Below the pieces are notes generated by a model. The model made no database searches, had not been told where the DNA came from, and saw only the letters and a list, made by a program, of their open reading frames with translations. Shown piece after piece: positions 17,359-24,415 of a DNA stretch of 39,414 bases; the stretch's first letter is position 1, and each line of letters starts with the position of its first letter. The stretch is taken from the NCBI GenBank assembly GCA_964408735.1, contig CAYPAX010000033.1, positions 1-39,414 of the forward strand. The letters are read 5' to 3'. The DNA is from UBA7887 sp964408735 (GTDB lineage: Bacteria; Pseudomonadota; Alphaproteobacteria; UBA7887). A program made the position numbers and the translations under genes.

Positions 17359-17703
17359 TTAGGCGCGGTTGTTTGCACGTCCGCAATAGTGGTTCTCTGT
17401 CGCCGTTTCCCGAATCAAGACGTACGCGTCATCGATCGAGCCCCCGGCATGGGCCGACACCGCTTGCGCGACTTGCGCTGCCAGTGCCGCCTTGCGCTCA
17501 GGGTCGGTAATCGGCATAACATCCAGCATTACAGTCGGCAAACCGTCTCCAATCCGGCCATGTGCCTCATAGACCGAGACGTAGACAAGGTTTTGGTCTG
17601 CAATATCAAGGGCTGTGGCCGCGGCAGTCTTGACTGCTTGGCGAACGGTTTCCTTATAGTCAAGAAGGTAACCTGGCGGAATATGGATATGGGCAATTAA
17701 CAT
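17359..17703 (-). CDS. Tautomerase-like protein without N-terminal Pro
   Basis: A 114-residue protein with a beta-alpha-beta pattern repeated twice (MLIAHIHIPPG, then a long helix, then VYVSVYEAHG; PTVMLDVMPI, a helix, then AYVLIRETATENHYCG). This resembles the tautomerase/MIF fold. The catalytic Pro at position 2 of true 4-oxalocrotonate tautomerases is absent; Leu is there instead. The ATG at 17703 is the only reasonable start. It is convergent with the Cys-rich secreted gene and divergent from znuA. Family call is tentative, and classical tautomerase chemistry seems unlikely. Confidence 0.5.
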   Translation of the reverse strand: MLIAHIHIPPGYLLDYKETVRQAVKTAAATALDIADQNLVYVSVYEAHGRIGDGLPTVMLDVMPITDPERKAALAAQVAQAVSAHAGGSIDDAYVLIRETATENHYCGRANNRA

Positions 17704-17835
17704 GTCCGGCGACCTCGCGGTGGGCACGCTATTCAGCGAAACGTTTGCAGCGTGCGGTAAATGCAGTTTGGGCCGGCCTTCACTCCTATGCAACGTTTGT
17801 GAGCCGTCGCTAGGCGCCCGTCGCTTTGGTAGGTG

Positions 17836-18810
17836 ATGATGTTCCGGAACATGAACGGGCGATTGGTGGTCCCGGCGCGCTTTTTTTGGGCCTGGTTCGG
17901 CGGTTTCCTGCTTGGATCGTCTCTTGTGGCCGCCGCATGCGCGGCCGATGCTCCCAAGATCGTGACCAGTATCATGCCCGTGCAGGCTTTGGTGGCAGGC
18001 GTAACAGGCGACGTTACTACGCCAAAGCTGCTGTTGCGTGGAACCGGGTCGCCCCATGGCAGCCAACTCAGGCCTTCCGATGCCTCCGCGCTGGCTGCGG
18101 CGGATATCGTGTTCTGGGTGGGGTCGGCGTTGGAACAATTCCTGGTCCGGCCCTTGGAGTCGTTAGCAGGCTCGGCGTCGGTCGTAGCGCTGTCGGACGC
18201 CAGCGGTATAGTCACATTGCCAGCCCGTCCTCACGCAATCTGGCACGACGAGCACGACGAGCACGACGAGATGGGGGGCAACACGGTTGGCATCGACCCT
18301 CACATATGGCTATTGCCCGCGAACGCGCGCGCTATGGTCACGGCAATAGCCGACACGCTTGTTACGCTGGATCCGGAAAATGCCGAGGCCTATCGCCGCA
18401 ATGGGGAGGTGCTGCATGCGCAATTGTGGGATCTTGAGCGAGAGTTAGACGCAACGCTAAGCCCGGTGCGGCATGTTCCCTTCGTGATATTGCATGATGC
18501 CTATCAATACTTCGAACTCGGCTTTGGACTAACAACCGTAACCGCTCTAACGATCGGGCCGGACCGGGGGCCCGGCGTTCGGCATCTCCGGCAACTGGCG
18601 ACCGAGATGGAGCGGGTCGGTGCGCGATGCCTATTCGGCGAGGTTGGAGTCACCTCGCCACTGGTGGCCCGGCTGGTGCGTGACTGGGATCTGCGAAGTG
18701 GAGAGCTCGACCCTCTTGGCTTGGGCAGGCGGCATGGTGCCGCTGGATATATGGACATGATGCGCGAGAACGCTGCGTCTCTCGTAGCGTGCCTATCCAT
18801 GGTGCCATGA
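17836..18810 (+). CDS. znuA: Zinc ABC transporter substrate-binding protein
   Basis: A 324-residue A-1 type metal-binding receptor. After a signal peptide (FFWAWFGGFLLGSSLVAAACA) comes IVTSIMPVQALVAGVTGD. Metal-site residues are expected in GSPHGSQLRPSDA, DPHIWL and LHDAYQYF. A short HDEHDEHDE stretch follows RPHAIW, the acidic/His loop seen in ZnuA but not in manganese receptors. FGEVGVTSPLV near the end is typical. It delivers Zn(II) to the ZnuBC importer encoded convergently at 18819-20404. Stacked starts (GTG 17833, ATG 17836, ATG 17839) follow GGTAG, and an ATG at 17851 is also possible. No Zur box was seen upstream. Confidence 0.9.
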   Translation: MMFRNMNGRLVVPARFFWAWFGGFLLGSSLVAAACAADAPKIVTSIMPVQALVAGVTGDVTTPKLLLRGTGSPHGSQLRPSDASALAAADIVFWVGSALEQFLVRPLESLAGSASVVALSDASGIVTLPARPHAIWHDEHDEHDEMGGNTVGIDPHIWLLPANARAMVTAIADTLVTLDPENAEAYRRNGEVLHAQLWDLERELDATLSPVRHVPFVILHDAYQYFELGFGLTTVTALTIGPDRGPGVRHLRQLATEMERVGARCLFGEVGVTSPLVARLVRDWDLRSGELDPLGLGRRHGAAGYMDMMRENAASLVACLSMVP

Positions 18811-18818
18811 GCAAAGTG

Positions 18819-19613
18819 TCAGCTGCTTGCTCGGCCCGGGAGAATGTAGAGGATCGCAAAGACCACCGCTGCGACGACCACGATCGACGGCCCGGCCGGG
18901 GTGTCCAGGGAGGCAGAGGCGAACAAGCCGCCGATGACCGAAAGAGCGCCGATCGCCGTGGCTCCCAGAGCCATTTGCTCCGGCGATGCCGCCAAGCGCC
19001 TGGCCGCTGCCGCGGGCAATATGAGCATGGATACGATCAGGAGAATTCCAACGACCTTCATGCCGACCGCAACCGTCATGGCGATCATCACCATCAGAGA
19101 AAATTGGCATAGGGTGACGCGCGTTCCCTCCGCTGCGGCCAGATCTCTGTGCACGGTCGTCGACAATAGGGGGCGCCATCCCCAGTACAAGAATAATCCG
19201 GTCACAGCCAGGGCCGCAAATACGGCAGCGATATCGGCGGTGCCAACCGCCAGAATGTCGCCGAACAAATAGGCCATAAGGTCGACACGCACACTGCGAA
19301 GCGATGCCAGTACCACCAAGCCGATCGCGAGCGCGCCATGTGCGACCACGCCCATGAGCGTGTCGGTGGGGAGCAGCCGGCGATGATCGAGTGTGGCCAG
19401 CAGTACGGCCATGGCAAGGCTGACGGCGCCGGCACCGATCGTCGGGTCGATGCCGATGAGCAGGCCCAATGCCACGCCAAGCAATCCGGCGTGCGATACC
19501 GCGGCGCCAAAGTACGCCATACGGCGCCAAATCAAGAAGCAGCCGAGCGGGCCGGTGATCATGGCGAGGCCCAGCCCGGCCAGGATGGCCCTGCCAAAGA
19601 AATCCTCGATCAT
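18819..19613 (-). CDS. znuB: Zinc ABC transporter permease
   Basis: A 264-residue polytopic inner-membrane protein of the ABC-3 family, with about seven or eight hydrophobic segments. Family landmarks include GCFLIWRRMAYFGAAVSHAGLLG near the N-terminus and KVVGILLIVSMLILPAAAA in the centre. It forms the Zn(II) channel together with ZnuC and ZnuA. Its ATG overlaps the znuC stop (ATGA, 19610-19613). Its stop lies 8 bases from the znuA stop; the convergent arrangement differs from the usual divergent znuA/znuCB promoter. Confidence 0.92.
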   Translation of the reverse strand: MIEDFFGRAILAGLGLAMITGPLGCFLIWRRMAYFGAAVSHAGLLGVALGLLIGIDPTIGAGAVSLAMAVLLATLDHRRLLPTDTLMGVVAHGALAIGLVVLASLRSVRVDLMAYLFGDILAVGTADIAAVFAALAVTGLFLYWGWRPLLSTTVHRDLAAAEGTRVTLCQFSLMVMIAMTVAVGMKVVGILLIVSMLILPAAAARRLAASPEQMALGATAIGALSVIGGLFASASLDTPAGPSIVVVAAVVFAILYILPGRASS

Positions 19614-20404
19614 GAGGCAGGGGGCTCTGCCGCTGAAGCGATAGGAACGATATGTCCCGCTTCGTCGTGTCTGTGGTCGTGGTGGTGGCGATACAGGCCG
19701 ATGGTGCTCGAGGCTTGCGGCCCGAACAAGTCAAGGAAGGCGGGGTCATTCACCACAGCTTCCGGGTGGCCGGTACAGCACACATGGCGGTTAAGGCAGA
19801 GCACGGTTTGCGTGGCAGCCATGACCAGATGCAGGTCGTGGGATATCAAGAGCACGCCACAACCGCGCCGATCCCGAATTCGTGCGATCAAGTCGTAAAG
19901 GTCGGCCTGGCTGGCTACGTCGACACCGGACGTAGGTTCGTCAAGCGCCAGCAATTCGGGATCGCCGACCAGGGCTCTGGCCAGCAGGACACGGCTCATT
20001 TCGCCGCCTGACAGCAATGATATTTGTCGTTGCTTGACAGCGGTGGCACCCACTTCGTCCAAGACCTGGTCTATGTCAGCCGTCGATACATGCTGGCTGA
20101 GGCCGAGAAAACGGGTCACCGTAAGGGGTAGGGTTGGGTCGATGGCCACATTTTGCGGCGCGTAACCTATTCGCAATTCGGGGCTGCGCTTGATCTCTCC
20201 GGCTTGGCATTGGGTCAATCCGAGAAGCACGCGGAGCAGGCTGGTCTTACCCGATCCGTTGAGCCCGATCACGGTCGTGATTTCGTTTCGGCGAAGGGTG
20301 ATATCGACCTTGTCGAGAACCAATCTGTCGCCGAAGCGCAACGTGATTCCGCGTGCATCGATCAAAGAGCCGTCGTCATGGTGACGTTCGACCATGTTCG
20401 CCAT
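19610..20404 (-). CDS. znuC: Zinc ABC transporter ATP-binding protein
   Basis: A 264-residue ABC ATPase. Walker A is GLNGSGKT (47-54). The signature is LLSGGEMSRVLLARAL, Walker B is LLALDEPTSGVD, and the switch His is in LLISHDLHLV. A His-rich tail (YRHHHDHRHDE) is typical of ZnuC and may sense or bind zinc. It powers Zn(II) import with ZnuB, translated immediately downstream with a 4-base overlap. Starts at the ATG at 20404; a second Met follows three codons later. Confidence 0.93.
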   Translation of the reverse strand: MANMVERHHDDGSLIDARGITLRFGDRLVLDKVDITLRRNEITTVIGLNGSGKTSLLRVLLGLTQCQAGEIKRSPELRIGYAPQNVAIDPTLPLTVTRFLGLSQHVSTADIDQVLDEVGATAVKQRQISLLSGGEMSRVLLARALVGDPELLALDEPTSGVDVASQADLYDLIARIRDRRGCGVLLISHDLHLVMAATQTVLCLNRHVCCTGHPEAVVNDPAFLDLFGPQASSTIGLYRHHHDHRHDEAGHIVPIASAAEPPAS

Positions 20405-20546
20405 CGTTTCGTTCCGATTAGCCGCCAGTGATCTTAATAGCGGATAGGGGCAGACACGTCATCGGCCGTGAAGCCTCGATTCGGATAGCAAGAACCGGTT
20501 CCCTTGCCGTAAGTTCGGGCAAATGCCAATAGCCTCGGGGGCCGCG

Positions 20547-21038
20547 ATGGATGCCGACGATTCCAAATTGTATCTCGACGATTTTCAGGAGGGGCAAATT
20601 ATCGAACTGGGGCACAAGACCATTAGTCGCGAAGAGATTTTGGCGTATGCCACCCAGTACGACCCGCAGCCGTTTCATATTGACGAGAACGCCGCGAAGC
20701 AGTCCATCTATGGCGGGCTGATTGCAAGCGGCTGGCACACGGTGTCCCTGTTCATGCGGCTCCTGGTCGATGGCCTGCTATGCCGGGCCGCGAGCATGGG
20801 CTCCCCCGGTGTCGATGAAGTCCGCTGGCTGAAGCCGGTCAGACCAGGCGATACGCTAAGGGCGCGAGGAGTGGTTCACGCGGTAATCCCGTCGCGCAGC
20901 AAGCCCGACCGTGGAATATTGCGCACCACCTATGAGATGTTCAATCAGGATGGCGAACGCGTCTTGTCTATGAAAGGCGTCGGCATGTTTGCCCGCCGAC
21001 CTGAGGGCCGGGGGAGGGAGAACACGCACGCAGGCTGA
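20547..21038 (+). CDS. MaoC-family (R)-hydratase/dehydratase
   Basis: A 163-residue single hot-dog domain. It has the start LYLDDFQEGQIIELGHKTIS, the hydratase-2 site YDPQPFHIDENAA (catalytic Asp and His), and GGLIASGWHTVSLFMR, followed by VDEVRWLKPVRPGDTL. MaoC proteins hydrate enoyl-CoA or act as acyl dehydratases in fatty acid, polyketide or mesaconyl-type pathways. I prefer the ATG at 20547 (MDADDSK), which sits near the family N-terminus; an ATG at 20523 adds eight residues and neither has a strong ribosome-binding site. Its 3' end overlaps the small leftward gene at 20968 by about 70 bases. Confidence 0.87.
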   Translation: MDADDSKLYLDDFQEGQIIELGHKTISREEILAYATQYDPQPFHIDENAAKQSIYGGLIASGWHTVSLFMRLLVDGLLCRAASMGSPGVDEVRWLKPVRPGDTLRARGVVHAVIPSRSKPDRGILRTTYEMFNQDGERVLSMKGVGMFARRPEGRGRENTHAG

Positions 21039-21237
21039 GCTCGTATTGGCGTGTGTCGAAAGGGTCGCAAAAGGTAGCGGTCAGGCGATCACCGCGAAAC
21101 TCGACGAGCTTCAGGGTCAGGATATCGTGATCGGGAAATCCTGACGGCTCTCCCCGCAATCGATGTTGGATAATCGTAAAGAGGTCGCCGAGATGGGTCG
21201 GTTGTGGCCCTTTCACGATGAGAGCCAACTCCGCCAC
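20968..21237 (-). CDS. Small hypothetical protein
   Basis: An 89-residue protein of unknown family. The N-terminal two thirds look like a folded small domain (LTLKLVEFRGDRLTATFCDPFDTRQYELSL). The C-terminal ~18 residues (Pro/Gly-rich) overlap the end of the MaoC gene and look like read-on sequence. The GTG at 21237 lies inside the 3' end of the upstream small gene (25-base overlap), so the two are probably translationally coupled and share the promoter at 21478-21506. I can suggest no function. Confidence 0.5.
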   Translation of the reverse strand: MAELALIVKGPQPTHLGDLFTIIQHRLRGEPSGFPDHDILTLKLVEFRGDRLTATFCDPFDTRQYELSLRACSPSPGPQVGGQTCRRLS

Positions 21238-21446
21238 GCGGCTATGCCTTCGAGGCAGCCTTGCCGGTCGGCCAGAGTCATATGACTGTGTGTTGCCATT
21301 TGTCGTTCCAGGACGGCTATGGCGCGAAGGGCGGGATTGCGAGCTGCCGAGGCTCTTGCCCGCTGGGACCGCATTTCTGCAATCAAGCTTGTAGGGATCG
21401 GCCCATCGTACATCCGCTCGAGTTCCGTCAAGGTCTTTGCGGTCAT
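21213..21446 (-). CDS. Small hypothetical protein
   Basis: A 77-residue protein beginning MTAKTLTELERMYDG. It is mostly helical, with a basic Arg/Ala-rich middle (MRSQRARASAARN) and a final TLADRQGCLEGIAAWRSWL. I chose the ATG at 21446 because a sigma70-like promoter at 21478-21506 places transcription start near 21471; the longer TTG start at 21506 would lie on the -35 box itself. First of two overlapping small genes. The pair sits downstream of the S24-type repressor gene on the same strand. Family unknown; a phage- or stress-related regulator or an antitoxin-like protein is conceivable but unproven. Confidence 0.5.
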   Translation of the reverse strand: MTAKTLTELERMYDGPIPTSLIAEMRSQRARASAARNPALRAIAVLERQMATHSHMTLADRQGCLEGIAAWRSWLSS

Positions 21447-21477
21447 AATGGGCGCGTCCCGAGGCTGTAATCTGTTA

Positions 21478-21506
21478 AATGTAACCGAATTAGACACTTT
21501 AGTCAA
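21478..21506 (-). promoter_or_regulatory. Sigma70-like promoter of the small leftward genes
   Basis: On the minus strand TTGACT (21506-21501) and TACATT (21483-21478) are separated by exactly 17 bases, in a 60-base line (21481-21540) that is only about 43% GC within a GC-rich window. Transcription would start near 21471, about 25 bases before the ATG at 21446. Confidence 0.6.
21480..21496. promoter_or_regulatory. Operator-like imperfect palindrome within the promoter
   Basis: The site TGTAACCGAATTAGACA overlaps the spacer and -10 box of the leftward promoter. On the minus strand it contains AATTCGGTTACA, nearly the same as AATTCGTTACA in the palindrome at 21518-21531. Two copies of a related motif around one promoter suggest binding of a repressor. 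Confidence 0.4.
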
Positions 21507-21517
21507 CCACTAATGCG

Positions 21518-21531
21518 TGTAATTCGTTACA
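21518..21531. promoter_or_regulatory. Operator-like palindrome TGTAA-N4-TTACA
   Basis: TGTAATTCGTTACA has perfect 5-base arms, and two further outer pairs match (GC on the left at 21515-21516, GC on the right at 21533-21534). It lies just upstream of the -35 box of the leftward promoter. The nearby S24-type repressor is a candidate binder, but its other candidate site at 22304 has a different sequence. Confidence 0.4.
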
Positions 21532-21561
21532 TGCGGGCTGCGTCAGCGAAATTCCCGGATT

Positions 21562-22251
21562 TCAGCGACTCTCGAAGCTGCCCACGACCAAATGTATGCC
21601 AACGACATTCTCACGCGGAATCTCGAATTCGTTTGGCGGGTTGAACTGGCGCAGAACCAGTTCATCCTCGCCGATGCGAACAAGCTGCTTGATCAGGGCG
21701 CTGTGTTCGTCGCCCACCGACTGCTTCACGATGAGCACAAAGTCACCACGCCGTACCGGGCGCGTTGGGTGAACCAGCAAAAGGGCGCCCTGGCTGTATT
21801 TCGGTTCCATGGAGTCGTTGACGACATACATGGCAAATGCGCCGCGAACGCCGAACAGAGGTTCTGGACGGTCGAGATACTCAATGGGATCATAGGTCAG
21901 AAGCGTGCCGTCCGGCCCCCCTTGCGCACTGGCATAGACCGGAATCTGCTCCTTGCCATCAATGCGCATCGGTTTTGCCCCAATGGCTTCAAGTCTGAAC
22001 GGCGACGGAGTTGGCGCCGATTCGGCGGCAGCCGAGATCGCTAGCTCAGCGGTTGCTTCCGCCCAATCTCCCAAGATGTCCACGGGACGGCAATTGAGGG
22101 CGCCTGCCAGGCGTCTTAGCCAAATGTCGGTCAAGCGACGGTCCCCATGCTCAAGCTTGTGGATCTGCTGCCGGCTGGTGCCGGCCCGGTCGGCCAGGGC
22201 CTGCATGGATAGGCCTGCCGCTTTGCGCAACTCGTGAATACGATTTTTCAT
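21562..22251 (-). CDS. CI/C2-type repressor: HTH_3 plus S24 (LexA-like) domain
   Basis: A 229-residue phage-type repressor. Residues 1-60 form an HTH_3/Cro-CI domain (ELRKAAGLSMQALADRAGTS, then HKLEHGDRRL). Residues ~100-229 form a peptidase S24 domain with Ser147 (VNDSMEPKYSQG) and Lys188 (ALIKQLVRIG), the catalytic dyad of LexA-type self-cleavage. The linker has no obvious Ala-Gly cleavage pair; ASAQGG near 109 is the nearest. It should repress phage or cassette genes and be relieved by DNA damage if cleavage occurs. The ATG at 22251 (MKNRIHEL) is the natural family start; the frame extends 13 codons further upstream. Divergent from the 195-aa gene. Confidence 0.9.
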   Translation of the reverse strand: MKNRIHELRKAAGLSMQALADRAGTSRQQIHKLEHGDRRLTDIWLRRLAGALNCRPVDILGDWAEATAELAISAAAESAPTPSPFRLEAIGAKPMRIDGKEQIPVYASAQGGPDGTLLTYDPIEYLDRPEPLFGVRGAFAMYVVNDSMEPKYSQGALLLVHPTRPVRRGDFVLIVKQSVGDEHSALIKQLVRIGEDELVLRQFNPPNEFEIPRENVVGIHLVVGSFESR

Positions 22252-22303
22252 GAAGATAGTGTCTCCGAACTGATGACGATTGTCCAGCAACTTTTAGGAT
22301 AAA

Positions 22304-22318
22304 ATTGTTGACAACAAT
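22304..22318. promoter_or_regulatory. Perfect operator palindrome ATTGTTGACAACAAT
   Basis: Seven-base arms (ATTGTTG / CAACAAT) flank one central A with no mismatch, in the divergent region between the repressor and the 195-aa gene. It covers the -35 box (TTGACA, 22308-22313) of the rightward promoter, an ideal position for repression by the S24-type protein. Confidence 0.7.
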
Positions 22319-22336
22319 ATACGGTTTGGATACAAA
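22308..22336 (+). promoter_or_regulatory. Near-consensus sigma70 promoter
   Basis: A perfect TTGACA (22308-22313) and TACAAA (22331-22336) are 17 bases apart. Transcription would start near 22343, about 45 bases before the ATG of the 195-aa gene. It is one of the strongest promoter matches in the window, overlapped by the palindrome at 22304-22318. Confidence 0.7.
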
Positions 22337-22389
22337 GCACAGGCTCTCGATGGACCGAGCCACGGATCGTGCTGTGCAGGGGATTTTGA

Positions 22390-22977
22390 ATGAAGCGAAA
22401 AAGGGGGGCAGGGCGGAAGCGGCGCTCGGTCAAAGTCAAATCTCCGGGTGCCGGCAGGCCCAAGCAGTACGACGCAAAGCCTTCATCCTATGCCATGGCA
22501 AAGCGACAGGCCCTGGCCGCGGATGGTGACCCGAACAAAACGGCAACGCCGTTAGATCTGCTCGAAAGCCGGGGACTGATCACCGCCGATCATAACGATG
22601 CTGGCCGAGATTACGGATGGCTGCGGCGCATGGTATTTGGTCGAACCGACGCGCGGTCCCTTGATCTTACCAGAGCCGCGGGGCGTGACCTGGCGATCGA
22701 ATCTCTCGACTGGGAGAAGATCGAAGCCCGATATCGCCACCTTTCTGAAGCCCTTAAGTCCTGCAGCATGAGTGTCCGCAAGGCAACCGACGCCGTCTGC
22801 ATCTACAACCGCTACCCCACCTTTCTTTTGCCCTCGGGCGCGCGACGCCGCATTCCGTCCCTGAGTGATGCGAACCAATTGGACGGCATTGTCGAGGGCC
22901 TGGATGTTCTGGACGGCGTCAGACGCAGCCTCCGCTCGACGTATGACCCGCGAGGGCCCGGCGCTCCATCCGGATAA
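22390..22977 (+). CDS. Unrecognised 195-aa basic protein under repressor control
   Basis: The N-terminal ~35 residues are very basic (KRKRGAGRKRRSVKVKS, then GRPKQYDAK), suggesting nucleic-acid contact. The rest is helical: LDWEKIEARYRHLSEALKSC, then SVRKATDAVCIYNRYP, then LDGIVEGLDVLDGVRRSLRS. I recognise no family. It has a near-consensus promoter with an overlapping perfect palindrome, and diverges from the S24-type repressor. In temperate phages this position holds early lytic or regulatory genes, but here the next gene is a late tail gene. Codon use is more AT-rich than in the tail genes downstream (37 of 60 G/C in the line at 22441). A small terminase-like, antitoxin or activator role are all possible; none is supported by a motif. 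Confidence 0.65.
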   Translation: MKRKRGAGRKRRSVKVKSPGAGRPKQYDAKPSSYAMAKRQALAADGDPNKTATPLDLLESRGLITADHNDAGRDYGWLRRMVFGRTDARSLDLTRAAGRDLAIESLDWEKIEARYRHLSEALKSCSMSVRKATDAVCIYNRYPTFLLPSGARRRIPSLSDANQLDGIVEGLDVLDGVRRSLRSTYDPRGPGAPSG

Positions 22978-23041
22978 TTCTCGTCGCCTTCTCGGCGATT
23001 CAATGAGCCCCATAGTCTGAAACTTCGCTACGGAGACCCCT

Positions 23042-24415
23042 ATGTCTGCGGAGACCGAGATTCCGGTCGAGATCACTCTGGGATATTTCGACCCGGCGCG
23101 CGAGCTCGACGTCAATCTGGCGCGCTCGCTGCGGCTGGCGACGCGCAGCAACAAGGTGGCGAGCTTCAAGCTGCCGATGACGCTTTCCGCGGCGCGGGCA
23201 AAGCGGGCGATCGACGATCTGGCGACCGAGATGTGGCTGCAAAGGGAGCGCAAGACGCTGCGCCTGCCGGTCAAGTATATCGGCCTGGACGCCGGCGACG
23301 TCATCCGCATCAGCCGCACCGGCAACGTGCTGTCGCAGCACTTGCGCATCCAGCGCATCGCGCTCGGTGCTGACGGCGTGCTCCAAGCCGAGGTGACGCC
23401 GCACCTGTTCCGCTGGGCGAGGAGCCAGGCTCCGGCCGACAGCGCCACCTCGGCGGTGCGGGCCCAAGTGGTGCCGTTGTTCTCCGACACTGATCTGTTC
23501 CTGCTCGACCTGCCGCTGCTCAGCGACGAGACGCCGGACACGGCGGGCTTCTACGCCGCCGCCCAGGACGCCGGCAACCGGAACCGCTGGGACGGCGCTT
23601 GGCTCTACCGGGCGCCCGATCGCACGACGTTCTCGCGCCGGCTCAGGCTCGATGCCGAAGTGACCGGGGGCAGTGCCGTCACCGCTCTGGCGATCGGCGC
23701 GACGGACTATCCCGACGTCAAGAACAGCTTGCGGGTGCGTTTCGATGGGGGGCTGCCGGCAAATACCACAGACGACGGCTTGCAGCGCGGCGAGAACACT
23801 GCCGTGCTTGGCGCTCACGGGCGCTGGGAGGTGCTGCAGTTCCGCGACGCGGCGCTGGTTAGCGGCACAACCTATGACCTGACGCACCTGATCCGCGGCG
23901 GTCTCGGCACGGAGTACGCCGTCTCGACACATGCCGCGGGCGATGGCTTCTTCGTGCTCGATGCCGCCACGGTGCGCCGCGAGACGCATGAGCAGACGCA
24001 GCTCGATGCGGCGGTGGATTACAAGGGCGTGACCTTCTTCCAGGCGGTGGCGAGCGCGACGGCGCAGACCTTCAGCGATGTCGGCCAGAGCTTCATGCCC
24101 TGGTCGCCGGTGAACGTGACCGGCAGCCGTGACGGTTCGGGCAACCTGACCATCGAGTTTGAGCGGCGCAACCGGCGCTTCTGGTCGGGTAATCCCGCAA
24201 CGCCACAGATGAGCGAGGAAAGCGAGCGCTTCGAGCTCGACTTCCGCAATGCCTCGGCCGTGTTGCGAACGATCACGGTGTCGAGCGAGAGCGCCAGCTA
24301 CCCGGTTTCGAGCCAAATCGCCGACTTCGGCTCGGTCCGGGCCAGCGTGATTGTCGACATCTTTCAGATCAGCGCAACGGTCGGACGCGGCCACAAGCGA
24401 AGGGAGACCGTATGA
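23042..24415 (+). CDS. Phage/GTA tail-tip protein (J-like), N-terminally shortened
   Basis: A 457-residue protein. Its start (PVEITLGYFDPARELDVNLA) and the segments ATEMWLQRERKTLRLP and GLDAGDVIRISR match the Phage-tail_3-type region of large host-specificity proteins from gene transfer agents and lambdoid-like phages. In those, this region follows a 500-700-residue N-terminal part with a TIM-barrel domain, which is absent here. The gene nevertheless has its own ribosome-binding site (ACGGAGACCCCT before the ATG), so a separate product is plausible. The homologous proteins sit at the tail baseplate and help recognise the host. The stop overlaps the fibre gene start (ATGA). Confidence 0.75.
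   Translation: MSAETEIPVEITLGYFDPARELDVNLARSLRLATRSNKVASFKLPMTLSAARAKRAIDDLATEMWLQRERKTLRLPVKYIGLDAGDVIRISRTGNVLSQHLRIQRIALGADGVLQAEVTPHLFRWARSQAPADSATSAVRAQVVPLFSDTDLFLLDLPLLSDETPDTAGFYAAAQDAGNRNRWDGAWLYRAPDRTTFSRRLRLDAEVTGGSAVTALAIGATDYPDVKNSLRVRFDGGLPANTTDDGLQRGENTAVLGAHGRWEVLQFRDAALVSGTTYDLTHLIRGGLGTEYAVSTHAAGDGFFVLDAATVRRETHEQTQLDAAVDYKGVTFFQAVASATAQTFSDVGQSFMPWSPVNVTGSRDGSGNLTIEFERRNRRFWSGNPATPQMSEESERFELDFRNASAVLRTITVSSESASYPVSSQIADFGSVRASVIVDIFQISATVGRGHKRRETV

Noticed and set aside
18809..18842. GAGCAA...TTGCTC inverted repeat between the convergent znuA and znuB stops
   Set aside because: Six-base stem, long loop and no T-run; too weak for a terminator call.
21506..21562. TTG start at 21506 giving a longer form of the 77-aa small protein
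   Set aside because: That codon is part of the -35 box of the predicted promoter, so the longer form could not be made from this transcript.
23000..24394. A 464-codon open frame on the minus strand
   Set aside because: Antisense to the tail-tip gene, low-complexity Arg/Leu/Gln/Ala translation with no ribosome-binding site.
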